A DNA stretch of 64,000 nt from Tragulus kanchil. Taxonomy: Eukaryota; Chordata; Mammalia; Artiodactyla; Tragulidae. Positions 27,201 to 39,200 of this stretch are shown piece after piece. Positions within the stretch are counted from its first letter, which is position 1; every line of letters begins with the position of its first letter. The stretch spans positions 38,340,501 to 38,404,500 of the forward strand of contig JAIOJX010000002.1 in assembly GCA_022376925.1 (NCBI GenBank), given 5' to 3'. The notes beneath the pieces were generated by a model. That model worked only from the letters and a program-made list of their open reading frames with translations. It had not been told where the DNA came from and ran no database searches. Made by a program: the position numbers and the translations under genes.

Positions 27201-30200
27201 AACAAACAAATAAAAAGATGATTTCAGACTAAGTCATCTCCCTTTGGGAACAAGAGGGTCTTATTAGGTGGGTTACCTCATCTTCTTTTTGAAGGGTGGA
27301 AAGTGCCCACGTGACAGGTTACCTCATCGGAGCTGAGATAACTCCAGAAAATTCCTAACTGGCCAGCTAGGACTACGCTTCTGGGGGAGGGTAAAGGTTC
27401 AGTTAGGCTTCCCTGGGGGCTCAGTGGTAAAGCATCCACCTGCCAACGCAGGAGGTGTGGGCTCAGTCTCCACGTTGGGAAGATCCCCTGGAGAAGGAAA
27501 TGTCACCCCACTCTGGTATTCTTGCCTAGGAAATCCCAAGGACAGAGCAGCCTGCTAGGCTACAGTCCTTGGAGTCACAGAGTCGGACAACACTTAGTGA
27601 CTAACACTACTGTCCAAAAGCAAACAGGACAGACGCCTCTGCTTTTTTCAAGTTATTAATAATCTTTAAGAGGTGATACGTGATTGCTGGCCTCAGTTCC
27701 AGAGTGCACAGGAAATCCTGAACCTAGCTTTTCATCCTGAGAAGTCCTTGTGCTGGTTAAAGCACAGAACAGCCTGAGCAGACACAATTTCAGACTAATT
27801 CCTCACCTGGCAAGCTGTCAACAGGCTGGTTCTAGGAAAATTGCTGAAAAAAAAGCATGGCAGGGTAACACCTGTCTGTGTTAGTCCACACATTTCTGCT
27901 CATCTTCCTGTGCTCAGCGCAGCCCTCCTTCCGCCAGGATGCCTTCCATCCCTCAGCCTGGTCAGAGCGCTGAGTCACCCACCGGGCACGCAAGAAGAAG
28001 GAGAAAGAAGCCTGGGTGTTCAGAGGAGCGTAGACAGAACCAGGATTCTGCTGCCCACAGCGAAGAAGCATCATCGGCCACAGGGACAAGAGAAACAGCA
28101 CACAGAAGAAATGGAAGCGACAGAGAAGCCTGCAGACTGGAAAGGGACGAAGAGAAGAACCAGGAGAATGCCCATCTGACTCAAGGATGAGGCAGCCCTA
28201 CAGGAGGTGGCTGAGCACTGAGCTGGCCCTTTGATTGTTGTCACAGGAAGACACGGGTTTCCAGGACTGGCTCCTCCCCACGTTGGGGTGACACTTATCT
28301 GTGCCTCCAGTCACTTCGAAACATACACACCCCAAGGCATGTGCCATGAAGCAACACAGCATCTTCCTCCTGGTTCTGAACTGTGCTGCGAGCCCCAGAA
28401 GAGACAGGTGTGCCCACTCTATGGATGCAGGTGACCGCAAGGAAGGCGGTTTCCTGGAGGTGACTGGCATGATGAAGCCTCTCCTCCGCCCGCCTGGCCA
28501 CAGCAGAGCTGGAGCCCGTTTTAATCTCCATTAGTCCACCCACCAGTTTAAAGGCTGTAAGCAGGACACCCGGTCTCTTCAGCGTGGCTTCCTCTTCAGT
28601 GATGGGGACTTGGCCCACCTGCTGGCACTCCTGTGAGAGCCAGGATGCTCGTTAGTGTGTGTGCATGTGCTTTCCTCCTCTGCCTGTGCACACCAGGGCA
28701 GCTCACCAGACACACACTGGCCCATCAGCAGCGAAGTCAGGGACGCAGAACCACAAGCGGTTTGAGCCTCCACTCCACTCCTGCCAGAAGCTCTCCCAAA
28801 CTCTTCCAAACAGTGAGAGGCCCCCCAGTAAGGAGCGTGGGGAGAGGGAACACCTCTGAGTTTATCCAAAAGACACAGTTGAAACCAGTCTTTCAGACAA
28901 GAACAGATGAGCAGAGCATTAGTAGGCTTGCTACGTGGGCACTGAGTGTGCTCCCCAACCCATCTGAGATTCATGAAAATATCAACGATGAGATGTTTAT
29001 TGCCTTATGTACCCCCTCCTAAGTTACAAGATATCAAAGAGCTCCTAACATGTAGAGCATAAGATGACTTCCTGGGACTTCCCTGGTGGTCCAGTGGTTA
29101 AGACCCCTTGTTCCCAGTGCAGGGGTTGGAGGTGTGATCCCTGGTCACGGAACAAGGATCCCACATGCCAAAAAAAAAAACTTCCTTCCTTCCTCAAGGA
29201 ATGGGGTCTCCACTGGTGGGAACTTAGGCACTGCAGGAAGCAGTTCGGGAAACACTGCTGAGCTGGGACTTCCCTGAGCCTCGGTTCTCCAGGTGTGGTT
29301 TGGGGTCTGACTCCACAGCTACAGCTGGCTGCTTGTTAGAAGCACAGACACACAGGTCCCCCCGCAGCCTATCTGAGTCAGAACCGGCTTTCTAACACTC
29401 CTCCCAGCGGATCCGCACATGCCCTTCCTTTCAGAAGCAGTGTCCAAGGGTCAGGACCCACTCTGGTCACACCAACGCTCGGCCGCCCCACACACACACA
29501 TATTAACACCGTCAGTGGAGGAAGGGCACCACGTAGCACGTCCAGGTTCCAGAGTGCCCATAGGTTAAAACTAAAAAGCAAAACCCTCAGCAAACTGCAC
29601 TCTCACAGCGATTCTTGGCAAGGGTCTTAGACATTCGCTGAGAAAAACATGAGCAGATGCTTACGGCTCCATCACAGCGGCTGTCCTTAATCCTCAGAAA
29701 CATCCGTGCCTTCTTCACACTTTCAAACATACAGACCCCAGAGCTGATTTTATGCACTTTCCAGTGGGACTCTTCAGACAGCTTTCCTACGCCCGTGCAG
29801 CTCCCATCCGGCTGGAGGCAGAGGGCCTGGCACAGGCTTGTGGCGAGGAGAACCACGGCGCTGTTGAGCATCACGCCCTGCAGAGCAACCACAGTGGAGG
29901 GAGGCAGTGAGGGACGCCCGCGTCCTCTAGGGAGCGATGACGAGAGGCCCATCTCTTACAGACGCGGCCGTGCTGGAACCCACCCAGGAGTTTTGGTGGG
30001 AAAGAAGGAGCAAAAAAAAAAGAAAATAACTTCACGGCTTTGCAAAGCTACACAAAACTAAAGAAGGTGGTTCGGCTGACTCATCGTGATTCAAATTAGT
30101 CATTACTCATTGAGAGTGTAAGAGCTGGCATCAGAGGTTAAAGGCTTTAAAAAGATACAAAGCCCACAAACACTTAAGAAAGCTACTGTCACTCTAAGCA

Positions 30201-33200
30201 AATAGTTTCAATACTAATACACAGCAGGATAAAAAATACTGTCCTATCAGAGTACTGGAATTCTGAAATGTAGTCTATGAATATTGGTTGAAAGTGTGCA
30301 GGCAGAAGGGGTTTCCCATGTGGTGCTGATGGTCAAGAACCCACTTGCCGATGCAGGTTCGATCCTGGGGTGGGGAAGATCCCTGGAGGTGGGTATGGCC
30401 ACCTACACCAGCATTCTTGCCTGGACAGAGGAGCCTGGTGAGCTACAGTCCATAGAATCACACAGAGTCAGGCATGACCAAAGCGACTTGGCACTCAGAC
30501 ACACGTGCATGGAGGAATAGATGAATGAACGAAGAAGTATCAGATATAACTACAGCATATTTAAGTAAGTCTTCTGTAATCAAGAGCTTAAGAGGAAGAT
30601 ATAAAAAGATCCTGAAAGTTAATTAGAAACGTACTAACACAGTAGAGAAACAAAAGACACTAATACACAAGAAATACAAAGAATAAATAAGCAGAAGGAA
30701 AAATAACGTATACAAGCAATAAATTTAAACAGTGATCCAGTTTGGGACTCTTCAGAGCAGCTTGTCCTTAATCCTCAGAAACATCCGTGCCTTCTTCACA
30801 CTTTCAAACATACAGACCCCAGAGCTGATTTTATGCACTTTCCAGTGGGACTCTTCAGACAGCTTTCCTACGCCCGTGCAGCTCCCATCCGGCTGGAGGC
30901 AGAGGGCCTGGCACAGGCTTGTGGCGAGGAGAACCACGGCGCTGTTGAGCATCACGCCCTGCAGAGCAACCACAGTGGAGGGAGGCAGTGAGGGACGCCC
31001 GCGTCCTCTAGGGAGCGATGACGAGAGGCCCGTCTCTTACAGACGCGGCCATGCTGGAACCCACCCAGGAGTTTTGGTGGGAAAGAAGGAGCAAAAAAAA
31101 AGAAAATAACTTCATGGCTTTGCAAAGCTACACAAAACTAAAGAAGGTGGTTCGGCTGACTCATCGTGATTCAAATTAGTCATTACTCATTGAGAGTGTA
31201 AGAGCTGGCATCAGAGGTTAAAGGCTTTAAAAAGATACAAAGCCCACAAACACTTAAGAAAGTTACCGTCACTCTAAGCAAATAGTTTGAATACTAATAC
31301 ACAGCAGGATAAAAAATACTGTCCTATCAGAGTACTGGAATTCTGAAATGTAGTCTATGAATATTGGTTGAAAGTGTGTAGGCAGAAGGGGTTTCCCACG
31401 TGGTGCTGATGGTCAAGAACCCACTTGCCGATGCAGGTTCGATCCTGGGGTGGGGAAGATCCCTGGAGGCGGGTATGGCCACCTACACCAGCATTCTTGC
31501 CTGGACAGAGGAGCCTGGTGAGCTACAGTCCATAGAATCACACAGAGTCAGGCATGACCAAAGCGACTTGGCATTCACACACACGTGCATGGAGGAATAG
31601 ATGAATGAATGAAGAAGTATCAGATATAACTACAGCATATTTAAGTAAGTCTTCTGTAATCAAGAGTTTAAGAGGAAGATATAAAAAGATCCTGAAAGTT
31701 AATTAGAAACGTACTAACACAGTAGAGAAACAAAAGACACTAATACACAAGAAATACAAAGAATAAATAAGCAGAAGGAAAAATAACGTATACTACTAAT
31801 AAAAAATAATAACCAAGCAAAAATTAGATGTTTACTCCTCTAGAAGATTGTCTAAGTTTCTCTGAAGGACTGTACTCAACATAAAGGTCCATGATATTCA
31901 TATAAATAATATCCTTCCCCGTCAGAGGGAGCTTGGTCGTAAAGAACGGAATTTCACCCAGAGAGGTCTGGTCTTTGCCCTAGACTTCTGAGAAGCAAAA
32001 CCTAACCCTTGGGACGCTGTGGCTAACAAGAGGGTCTTTGTTTGCCTGGGGGCCTTGGGTCATCCAGACGGCAAAAAAGGTAACTTAGGGTGGGAATTTG
32101 GCACAACAAGGTGTCAGCTGACCTCCTGGGAGGCTAGAGACCAAGACTGGCCACATGGACTCCCCACGTGAGGGACCCCAGGAGAGACCCCGGGTCCAAG
32201 AGTCGGGTGAGCCTCTGAGGTTGGCACCACTCTATGAATATCGTCACATGATAGTGCAGAGGGAGTCACGCCACCCTGACTCCAGGAAAGAGGCAGCCAC
32301 AGTTTCCACATGTGGGGCTTTCCCGAGACTCTGCTCTTCATGTCCCTTCCCTTAGCGCATGCTAACCTGCATCCTCTCTCTGTAGTGAGCCACAACCACG
32401 AGTGTGATGGCACCGAGGCACTCTGGGTCATTCTCACCAATTATCAAAACTCAACAGTGACCTCAAGAACTCTTCATTCTGAAGTCTGCCAGAAGCGAGG
32501 GGGACGTTCCCACGATTAAGCATGGGCACATTTCTGGAAAGTTATTGGTCAGTATGTTGTCAGAGTCTTAGAGGGCTCCCATTTTGACACTTTCAATGCA
32601 GTTTTGAATTACCTAGACTAAGAAAATAATAAAATATGCTGTCCAGGACATAAGTCAAGGTATATTTTGCAATAACATATGAAGAACTGATAAAGATATT
32701 AAGATTAAATGTCCAATGATAAATAAATACATATCTTCCTAATGTTTGAATACTAAAAACCATGCTGTCCAGGAAAAAATAATGTAATGAAGTGTTTATT
32801 ACATAGTTGGTCTAAAAAGTCTTGACGATAAATTGACTTTGATTTGATTCACAATTCACCATTGACTATGTCATACTCATTAAAAGTTGTAACTTCTCTG
32901 AAAATATTCTACTAATAAAAATAATAACCAAGCAAAAATTAGATGTTTACTCCTCTAGAAGATTGTCTAAGTTTCTCTGAAGGACTGTACTCAACATAAA
33001 GGTCCATGATATTCATATAAATAATATCCTTCCCCGTCAGAGGGAGCTTGGTCGTAAAGAACGGAATTTCACCCAGAGAGGTCTGGTCTTTGCCCTAGAC
33101 TTCTGAGAAGCAAAACCTAACCCTTGGGACGCTGTGGCTAACAAGAGGGTCTTTGTTTGCCTGGGGGCCTTGGGTCATCCAGACGGCAAAAAAAGGTAAC

Positions 33201-36200
33201 TTAGGGTGGTAATTTGGCACAACAAGGTGTCAGCTGACCTCCTGGGAGGCTAGAGACCAAGACTGGCCACATGGACTCCCCACATGAGGGACCCCAGGAG
33301 AGACCCCAAGCCCAAGAGTCGGGTGAGCCTCCGAGGTTGGCACCACTCTATGAATATCATCACATGATAGTGCAGAGGGAGTCACGCCGCCCTGACTCCA
33401 GGAAAGAGGCAGCCACAGTTTCCACATGTGGGGCTTTCCCGAGACTCTGCTCTCCATGTCCCTTCCCTTAGTGCATGCTAACCTGCATCCTCTCTCTGTA
33501 GTGAGCCACAACCACGAGTGTGATGGCACCGAGGCACTCTGGGTCATTCTCACCAATTATCAAAACTCAACAGTGACCTCAAGAACTCTTCATTCTGAAG
33601 TCTGCCAGAAGCGAGGGGGACGTTCCCACGATTAAGCATGGGTACATTTCTGGAAAGTTATTGGTCAGTATGTTGTCAGAGTCTTAGAGGGCTCCCATTT
33701 TGACACTTCCAATGCAATTTTGAATTACCTAGACTAAGAAAATAATAAAATATGCTGCCCAGGACATAAGTCAAGGTACATTTTGCAATAACAGATGAAG
33801 AAGTGATAAAGATATTAAGATTAAATGTCCAATGATAAATAAATATATATCTTCCTAATGTTTGAATACTAAAAACCATGCTGTCCAGGAAAAAATAATG
33901 TAATGAAGTGTTTATTACATAGTTGGTCTAAAAAGGCTTGATGATAAATTGACTTTGATTTGATTCACAATTCACCATTGACTATGTCATACTCATTAAA
34001 AGTTGTAACTTCTCTGAAAATATTCTCTTCATGTTTAAAATACAGATAACAGATAAAATATCTGTCAGAAATATTGTGATGATCAGATTTAGTCTTGTAT
34101 ATAGATTTAGTCAGTGAAGTGCCTGCAACAAAACAGGCAATCTCAGAAATGATAGCTATTGTATTAATACAATCACATCATTTTTAAGATAAATTCACAA
34201 ATGTTCACTTTGAAGAAACAAGCATAAGTCATATGAAATGATCACACATGTATAACACTCAATGGGTATAAATACTGTAAACATTAAAAAAATTGAAAAA
34301 ATATATACATTGCTGGACTCCCAAATGTAAGATTCTCTAATTTTTTATTTGAAATTCCTATAACCATAGTTTTAACCTGCAAATTCAACTGACATCGGAT
34401 GTTATTGCCAACAGTTCCATGTTGCCAAGGTTGCTGTCTCTATGGCCAGAGTCTGGGTGGACAGAATGACCACAGGCATCAATGCCCCAAGTGGGAAGGG
34501 ACCCAGTTTCTCCATCATGACTTTGTTCAAGAGTTTGCCTCAACAAGGCAGAAGAAAATACAAGTAGAGCAGTATAAACTCTAACGACCTCCCTCCATTT
34601 TACCTTGACAAAAACCACAAACTCTTTGGAAAGGTTGGTGTAGCCTGCTGAGGGTTCATTAGTTGTTTTGCCCTGATGATCAAAAATGACTGCGTGGCCG
34701 GGAACCCGTGCTGACTCAAGGAGCGCACCACGGTTGGGCTGACACAGCACCCGCAACTCAGTGGAGGCTCCTCCACTCGCCTGAAAGAGGGAAACAAAAC
34801 AAAATGAACCCTCTGCATTAGCAACAAAAAGTGATTACACAAAAGAAGTGCAGCCTTACAGGTGTGCCCAGTCCACGGCACTCTGTGAAACCCTTGAACT
34901 AGCTGTGCATCGTGTCCTGCTCTTATGATTCAATTCTTGTGATTCTCCAGCCTGGTTTCCAGGGCCATGCTCCAAGGACCTTCCTCTCTCGATTTCTCAG
35001 AAACTTTTATGAAGTGTTTTTATTACATAGTTGGTCTAAAAAGTCTTGACGATAAATTGACTTTGATTTGATTCACAATTCACCATTGACTATGTCATAC
35101 TCATTAAAAGTTGTAACTTCTCTGAAAATATTCTCTTCATGTTTAAAATACAGGTAACAGATAAAATATCTGTCAGAAATATTGTGATGATCAGATTTAG
35201 TCTTGTATATAGATTTAGTCAGTGAAGTGCCTGCAACAAAACAGGCAATCTCAGAAATGATAGTTATTGTATTAATACAATCACATCATTTTTAAGATAA
35301 ATTCACAAATGTTCACTTTGAAGAAACAAGCATAAGTCATATGAAATGATCACACATGTATAACACTCAATGGGTATAAATACTGTAAACATTAAAAAAA
35401 TTGAAAATATATATACATTGCTGGACTCCCAAATGTAAGATTCTCTAATTTTTTATTTGAAATTCCTATAACCATAGTTTTAACCTGCAAATTCAACTGA
35501 CATCGGATGTTATTGCCAACAGTTCCATGTTGCCAAGGTTGCTGTCTCTATGGCCAGAGTCTGGGTGGACAGAATGACCACAGGCATCAATGCCCCAAGT
35601 GGGAAGGGACCCAGTTTCTCCATCATGACTTTGTTCAAGAGTTTGCCTCAACAAGGCAGAAGAAAATACAAGTAGAGCAGTATAAACTCTAACGACCTCC
35701 CTCCATTTTACCTTGACAAAAACCACAAACTCTTTGGAAAGGTTGGTGTAGCCTGCTGAGGGTTCATTAGTTGTTTTGCCCTGATGATCAAAAATGACTG
35801 CGTGGCCGGGAACCCGTGCTGACTCAAGGAGCGCACCACGGTTGGGCTGACACAGCACCCGCATCTCAGTGGAGGCTCCTCCACTCGCCTGAAAGAGGGA
35901 AACGAAACAAAATGAACCCTCTGCATTAGCAACAAAAAGTGATTACACAAAAGAAGTGCAGCCTTACAGGTGTGCCCAGTCCACGGCACTCTGTGAAACC
36001 CTTGAACTAGCTGTGCATCGTGTCCTGCTCTTATGATTCAATTCTTGTGATTCTCCAGCCTGGTTTCCAGGGCCATGCTCCAAGGACCTTCCTCTCTTGA
36101 TTTCTCAGAAACTAGGCAGAGCACTGAGCCACAACAAAAACAACTCCAGGGACACAGTACCTTAATGAATATCAATATGTATTTTATCTTATTTACATTT

Positions 36201-39200
36201 CATTTTTTCTTTTGTGTTTTCTTAACTCAAGACTATGTGGAAACCAAAAAAAAAAAAAAATTGACAGATGCGCATTACTAGGTTTTGCTTGCAAAAAACC
36301 AAAACAAATCAAGAAAGGCAAGCTACAGGGAGACATCTCTGGTCTGGGTTACTGTTTGAGATCTGCCCCTCACTGTCCCAGGGAGACATCGGGGCCTGAG
36401 AGTAAGGACTTACTGGTGCTGCTTGAAAGGCTTGACCCACGACACTAAGGCTGCCAACCTCAGCCAAGTTTCCTGTGTGAGGACTACAGGTGAGCCACGA
36501 GCTATTCACTGAGAAGCCACTCCTGTTTGATGAGTGCACGGGCAGTGAGCAGTGTGGAAGAAGCTAAAAGAGTTGTCACCCACTATTCTGAGACCCCCAC
36601 ACCAGGTCAAATATGTGGGCTGCAAGGTGACACTCATGATAACCAAGGTGGAATCTCTCTCCAACCTAGTGAGAGGGAGCCTTGATGGGATGAGATGGCT
36701 TCTTAATCTGATTTTAGAAAAATAAAGTAATAGAACATTTCTTCAACTCTTAATTTGAGTGGATTCTGTACCTGTGACATTCATATTTATCAAACTCCTA
36801 CTGACTAGGACCTTTATGAAGCAGAATGTGCTAGAAAACCCAGCATGGAGGACTCCCATGGTGCTCCAGTGGCTGAGACGCCAAGCTTCCAATGCAGAGG
36901 GGTCCCAGGTTGGATTCCTAATCAGGGAACTAGATCCCACATGCCACAACAAAGACCCAGTGCGGGACTTCCTTGCTGGTCCAGTGATTAAGAATCCACC
37001 TGCCAATGCAAGGGGCATGGGTTCAATCCCTGCTCTGGGAAGATCCCACATGCCTGGGGGGCCACAACTACTGAAGCCCATGCACCTAGAGTCAGCACTC
37101 TGCAACAAGAGAAGCCACTGCAACAAGCAGCAGTCACCACAACTAGAGAGAAGTCCCCAGTGCAGCCAAAAATAAGTAAATAAATAAAAATAAAAAGTTA
37201 AAAAAAAAGACCCAGTGCAACCAAATAAAAAAATAAAAATAAGTATTTAAAAAAAAAAAACCCAGCATGTGATAACTTGCTAAGTCTAAAGCAAAAAGAT
37301 CTCTTGAAAGAAATGTGACTGATTAATCACTTAGCCTGAATTTCAGCCCTACAAATGACATACTTTTTTCTTCAATAATGATTGTTAGCCTTGAGTTTAA
37401 AAACAAGCTATAAGTGAAAAAAATCATTGCATAAAATTATGTAACAGTATATGAAAAAGCCATAGAACGAGAGGTGGGGCGTGGCTGCTGGTGCTCAGGG
37501 CCTGCTTTCACACTGACTAGCTCAGTGAGGGCAACACATTCGGTCCTCCCACACCTCAGGCTCCTTTTCTGTCAGAAAAAGGTAACAATGCACTCTCTCA
37601 CAGGATAGGTAACAAGGCTCAATGTTACAACAGACAGCACTCACAGCCGTGCACAGTATCCTGTGCTTTCTCAGCTTTCAAAACAAGTCATACGGATGTG
37701 CCTTAAAAAGATATTCTTAAAAGTTTTATATATTTTTAATTTTATTTTTAATTGGAGGATAATTACTTTATAATACTGTGATAGTTTCTGCCATACATCA
37801 ACATGAACCAGCCGGAGGTATTCATGTGCTCCCCTCCCCCTTAAAACCCCCTCCCACCAGCACCGGCTTTCAGTTCCTTTCAAACCTAGACTAAGCGAGA
37901 CAAAGCATAATTGTTAAACTATTGGCTTTTTCCCTAAAAATGATCCCTGAATGTGCCTTTCAGAAGTCAGATTTTCCCTTTTGGAGGCTCACTGAAATTT
38001 TGAATGTTCTCAGATACGTGATCCATTTTTTAGCGTCTAAATTCTAATTGCTGAAATTTAAGGCTATTTATACCTTGAAATCTCAAAAACCAATGAGACA
38101 AAACAGAACAATGAAAAAAGTGAAAGTAAAAGCCAGAAAAAATACAAATTCATGATCTTCTAAAAGTGCCTTATGCAGGAACATATTTATGTTATATAAT
38201 ATATATAATAAATTGTTATATTATATATATATGGACACAATACGCTTGACAAATGGCAAAAAGAAAATTACTACATACCATTCCAGTGACAGAGCCATTG
38301 TCAAGAGCCAGAGAAAGGTGCCTCATTTCGTGACTTTGGAAAATGCATACATTTCCTTTGTTGAGAATAACATCAAAAAGACCTATAAAATGTTTTTAAG
38401 TGTTAGCAAGTAATTCGTGCTTTTAAAGCTTTTTTTTCTTATTCAATTATACATTGAAACTTCCTAATAATACATTTTATAATATCTCTCAGTTAAATGT
38501 TTTTAATTAGTCAAAAGGTAGAAGAATACTGGTAGCCTTTAATAATCTACATGCTGCTTGGCAATTTGGTGGCATTTCTAGGGAAAATATCTAATGCCTT
38601 TCCAAAATAAAACTTTACTTTCAAAGTAAACTCCTGAGACAACCCAAAATAAAGAAAAGACAGTCAACAGAACTGGTTCCATGAAGAGAAATTATTCTAG
38701 TGTGAAAACCCATTTCTATTCTGTAAGTCTCAGAGATGAGGTCAAATAAACTGATGAAAATGTATACTATTAGGGCACTGGTGACTTGTTTGTAGGATCA
38801 TCATGACAAAGATTATGTCATCATTTTTTTTTCTTTTGCCTCTAAGTCATCATTAATTTTTCATCCATTTTTTATTCTTTGGCATGTGTGGGCCTCCCAC
38901 TGCAGTGGTCTCTCTCATTGTAGAGCATGTACTCCAGAGCCCTGGCTCCTAATTGGACACACCGGTCCAGCCACTCTGCAGCACATGGGATCTTCCTGGG
39001 ACAGGGATCAAACCGCTGACCATTGCACTGCAAGGCGGCCTTTTTACCCACTGGACCACCAAGGAGCCTGTCATCATACATTTGATGGCTTTTAGCTTTC
39101 AGTATACTTTTCCATGCCATTTTATCTTGAAGCTTTTCTTGAGGTCATGAATTTTTGACCACTCTGTGTACAGCTAAATACCAACACTTAGAACAGTGCC

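Larger units (their letters stand above)
25815..27946. repeat. Tandem block pair D10 (25815-26860 / 26902-27946)
   Basis: Offset 1087 bp. Filler at 26861-26901 carries CAGCAGGAACCCAATAAA, a shortened copy of the sequence that precedes the block at 25765. Confidence 0.95.
29682..31794. repeat. Tandem block pair D11 (29682-30714 / 30763-31794)
   Basis: Offset 1081 bp. 48 bp of filler (30715-30762). Several SNPs, mostly C/T transitions. Contains exon 9 and a Bov-tA. Confidence 0.95.
33904..36111. repeat. Tandem block pair D13 (33904-35005 / 35008-36111)
   Basis: Offset 1106-1108 bp. Overlaps D12, so the TGAAGTGTT...ATTACATAG segment occurs three times. Contains exon 8. Confidence 0.95.

Noticed and set aside
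28295..29022. Long frames on both strands in the single-copy GC-rich intron
   Set aside because: No family motif, no phase-compatible splice pair, and exon 9 already joins exon 10 in frame.
29820..29870. Transmembrane segment in exon 9 ([11 protein letters not shown])
   Set aside because: Too short, internal, and better explained as a beta strand of the trefoil.
32114..33635. 108-codon minus-strand and 69-codon plus-strand frames
   Set aside because: They lie in LTR-like sequence, show no known domain and differ between copies by several residue changes.
34385..35888. Tandem exon 8 duplication as a real protein expansion
   Set aside because: The whole 1.1 kb including intron is copied, and neighbouring exons 6, 9, 10 and 11 show the same pattern at unrelated limits.
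38189..38413. 74-codon plus-strand frame
   Set aside because: Antisense to exon 7; the minus strand has splice sites and the correct phase.
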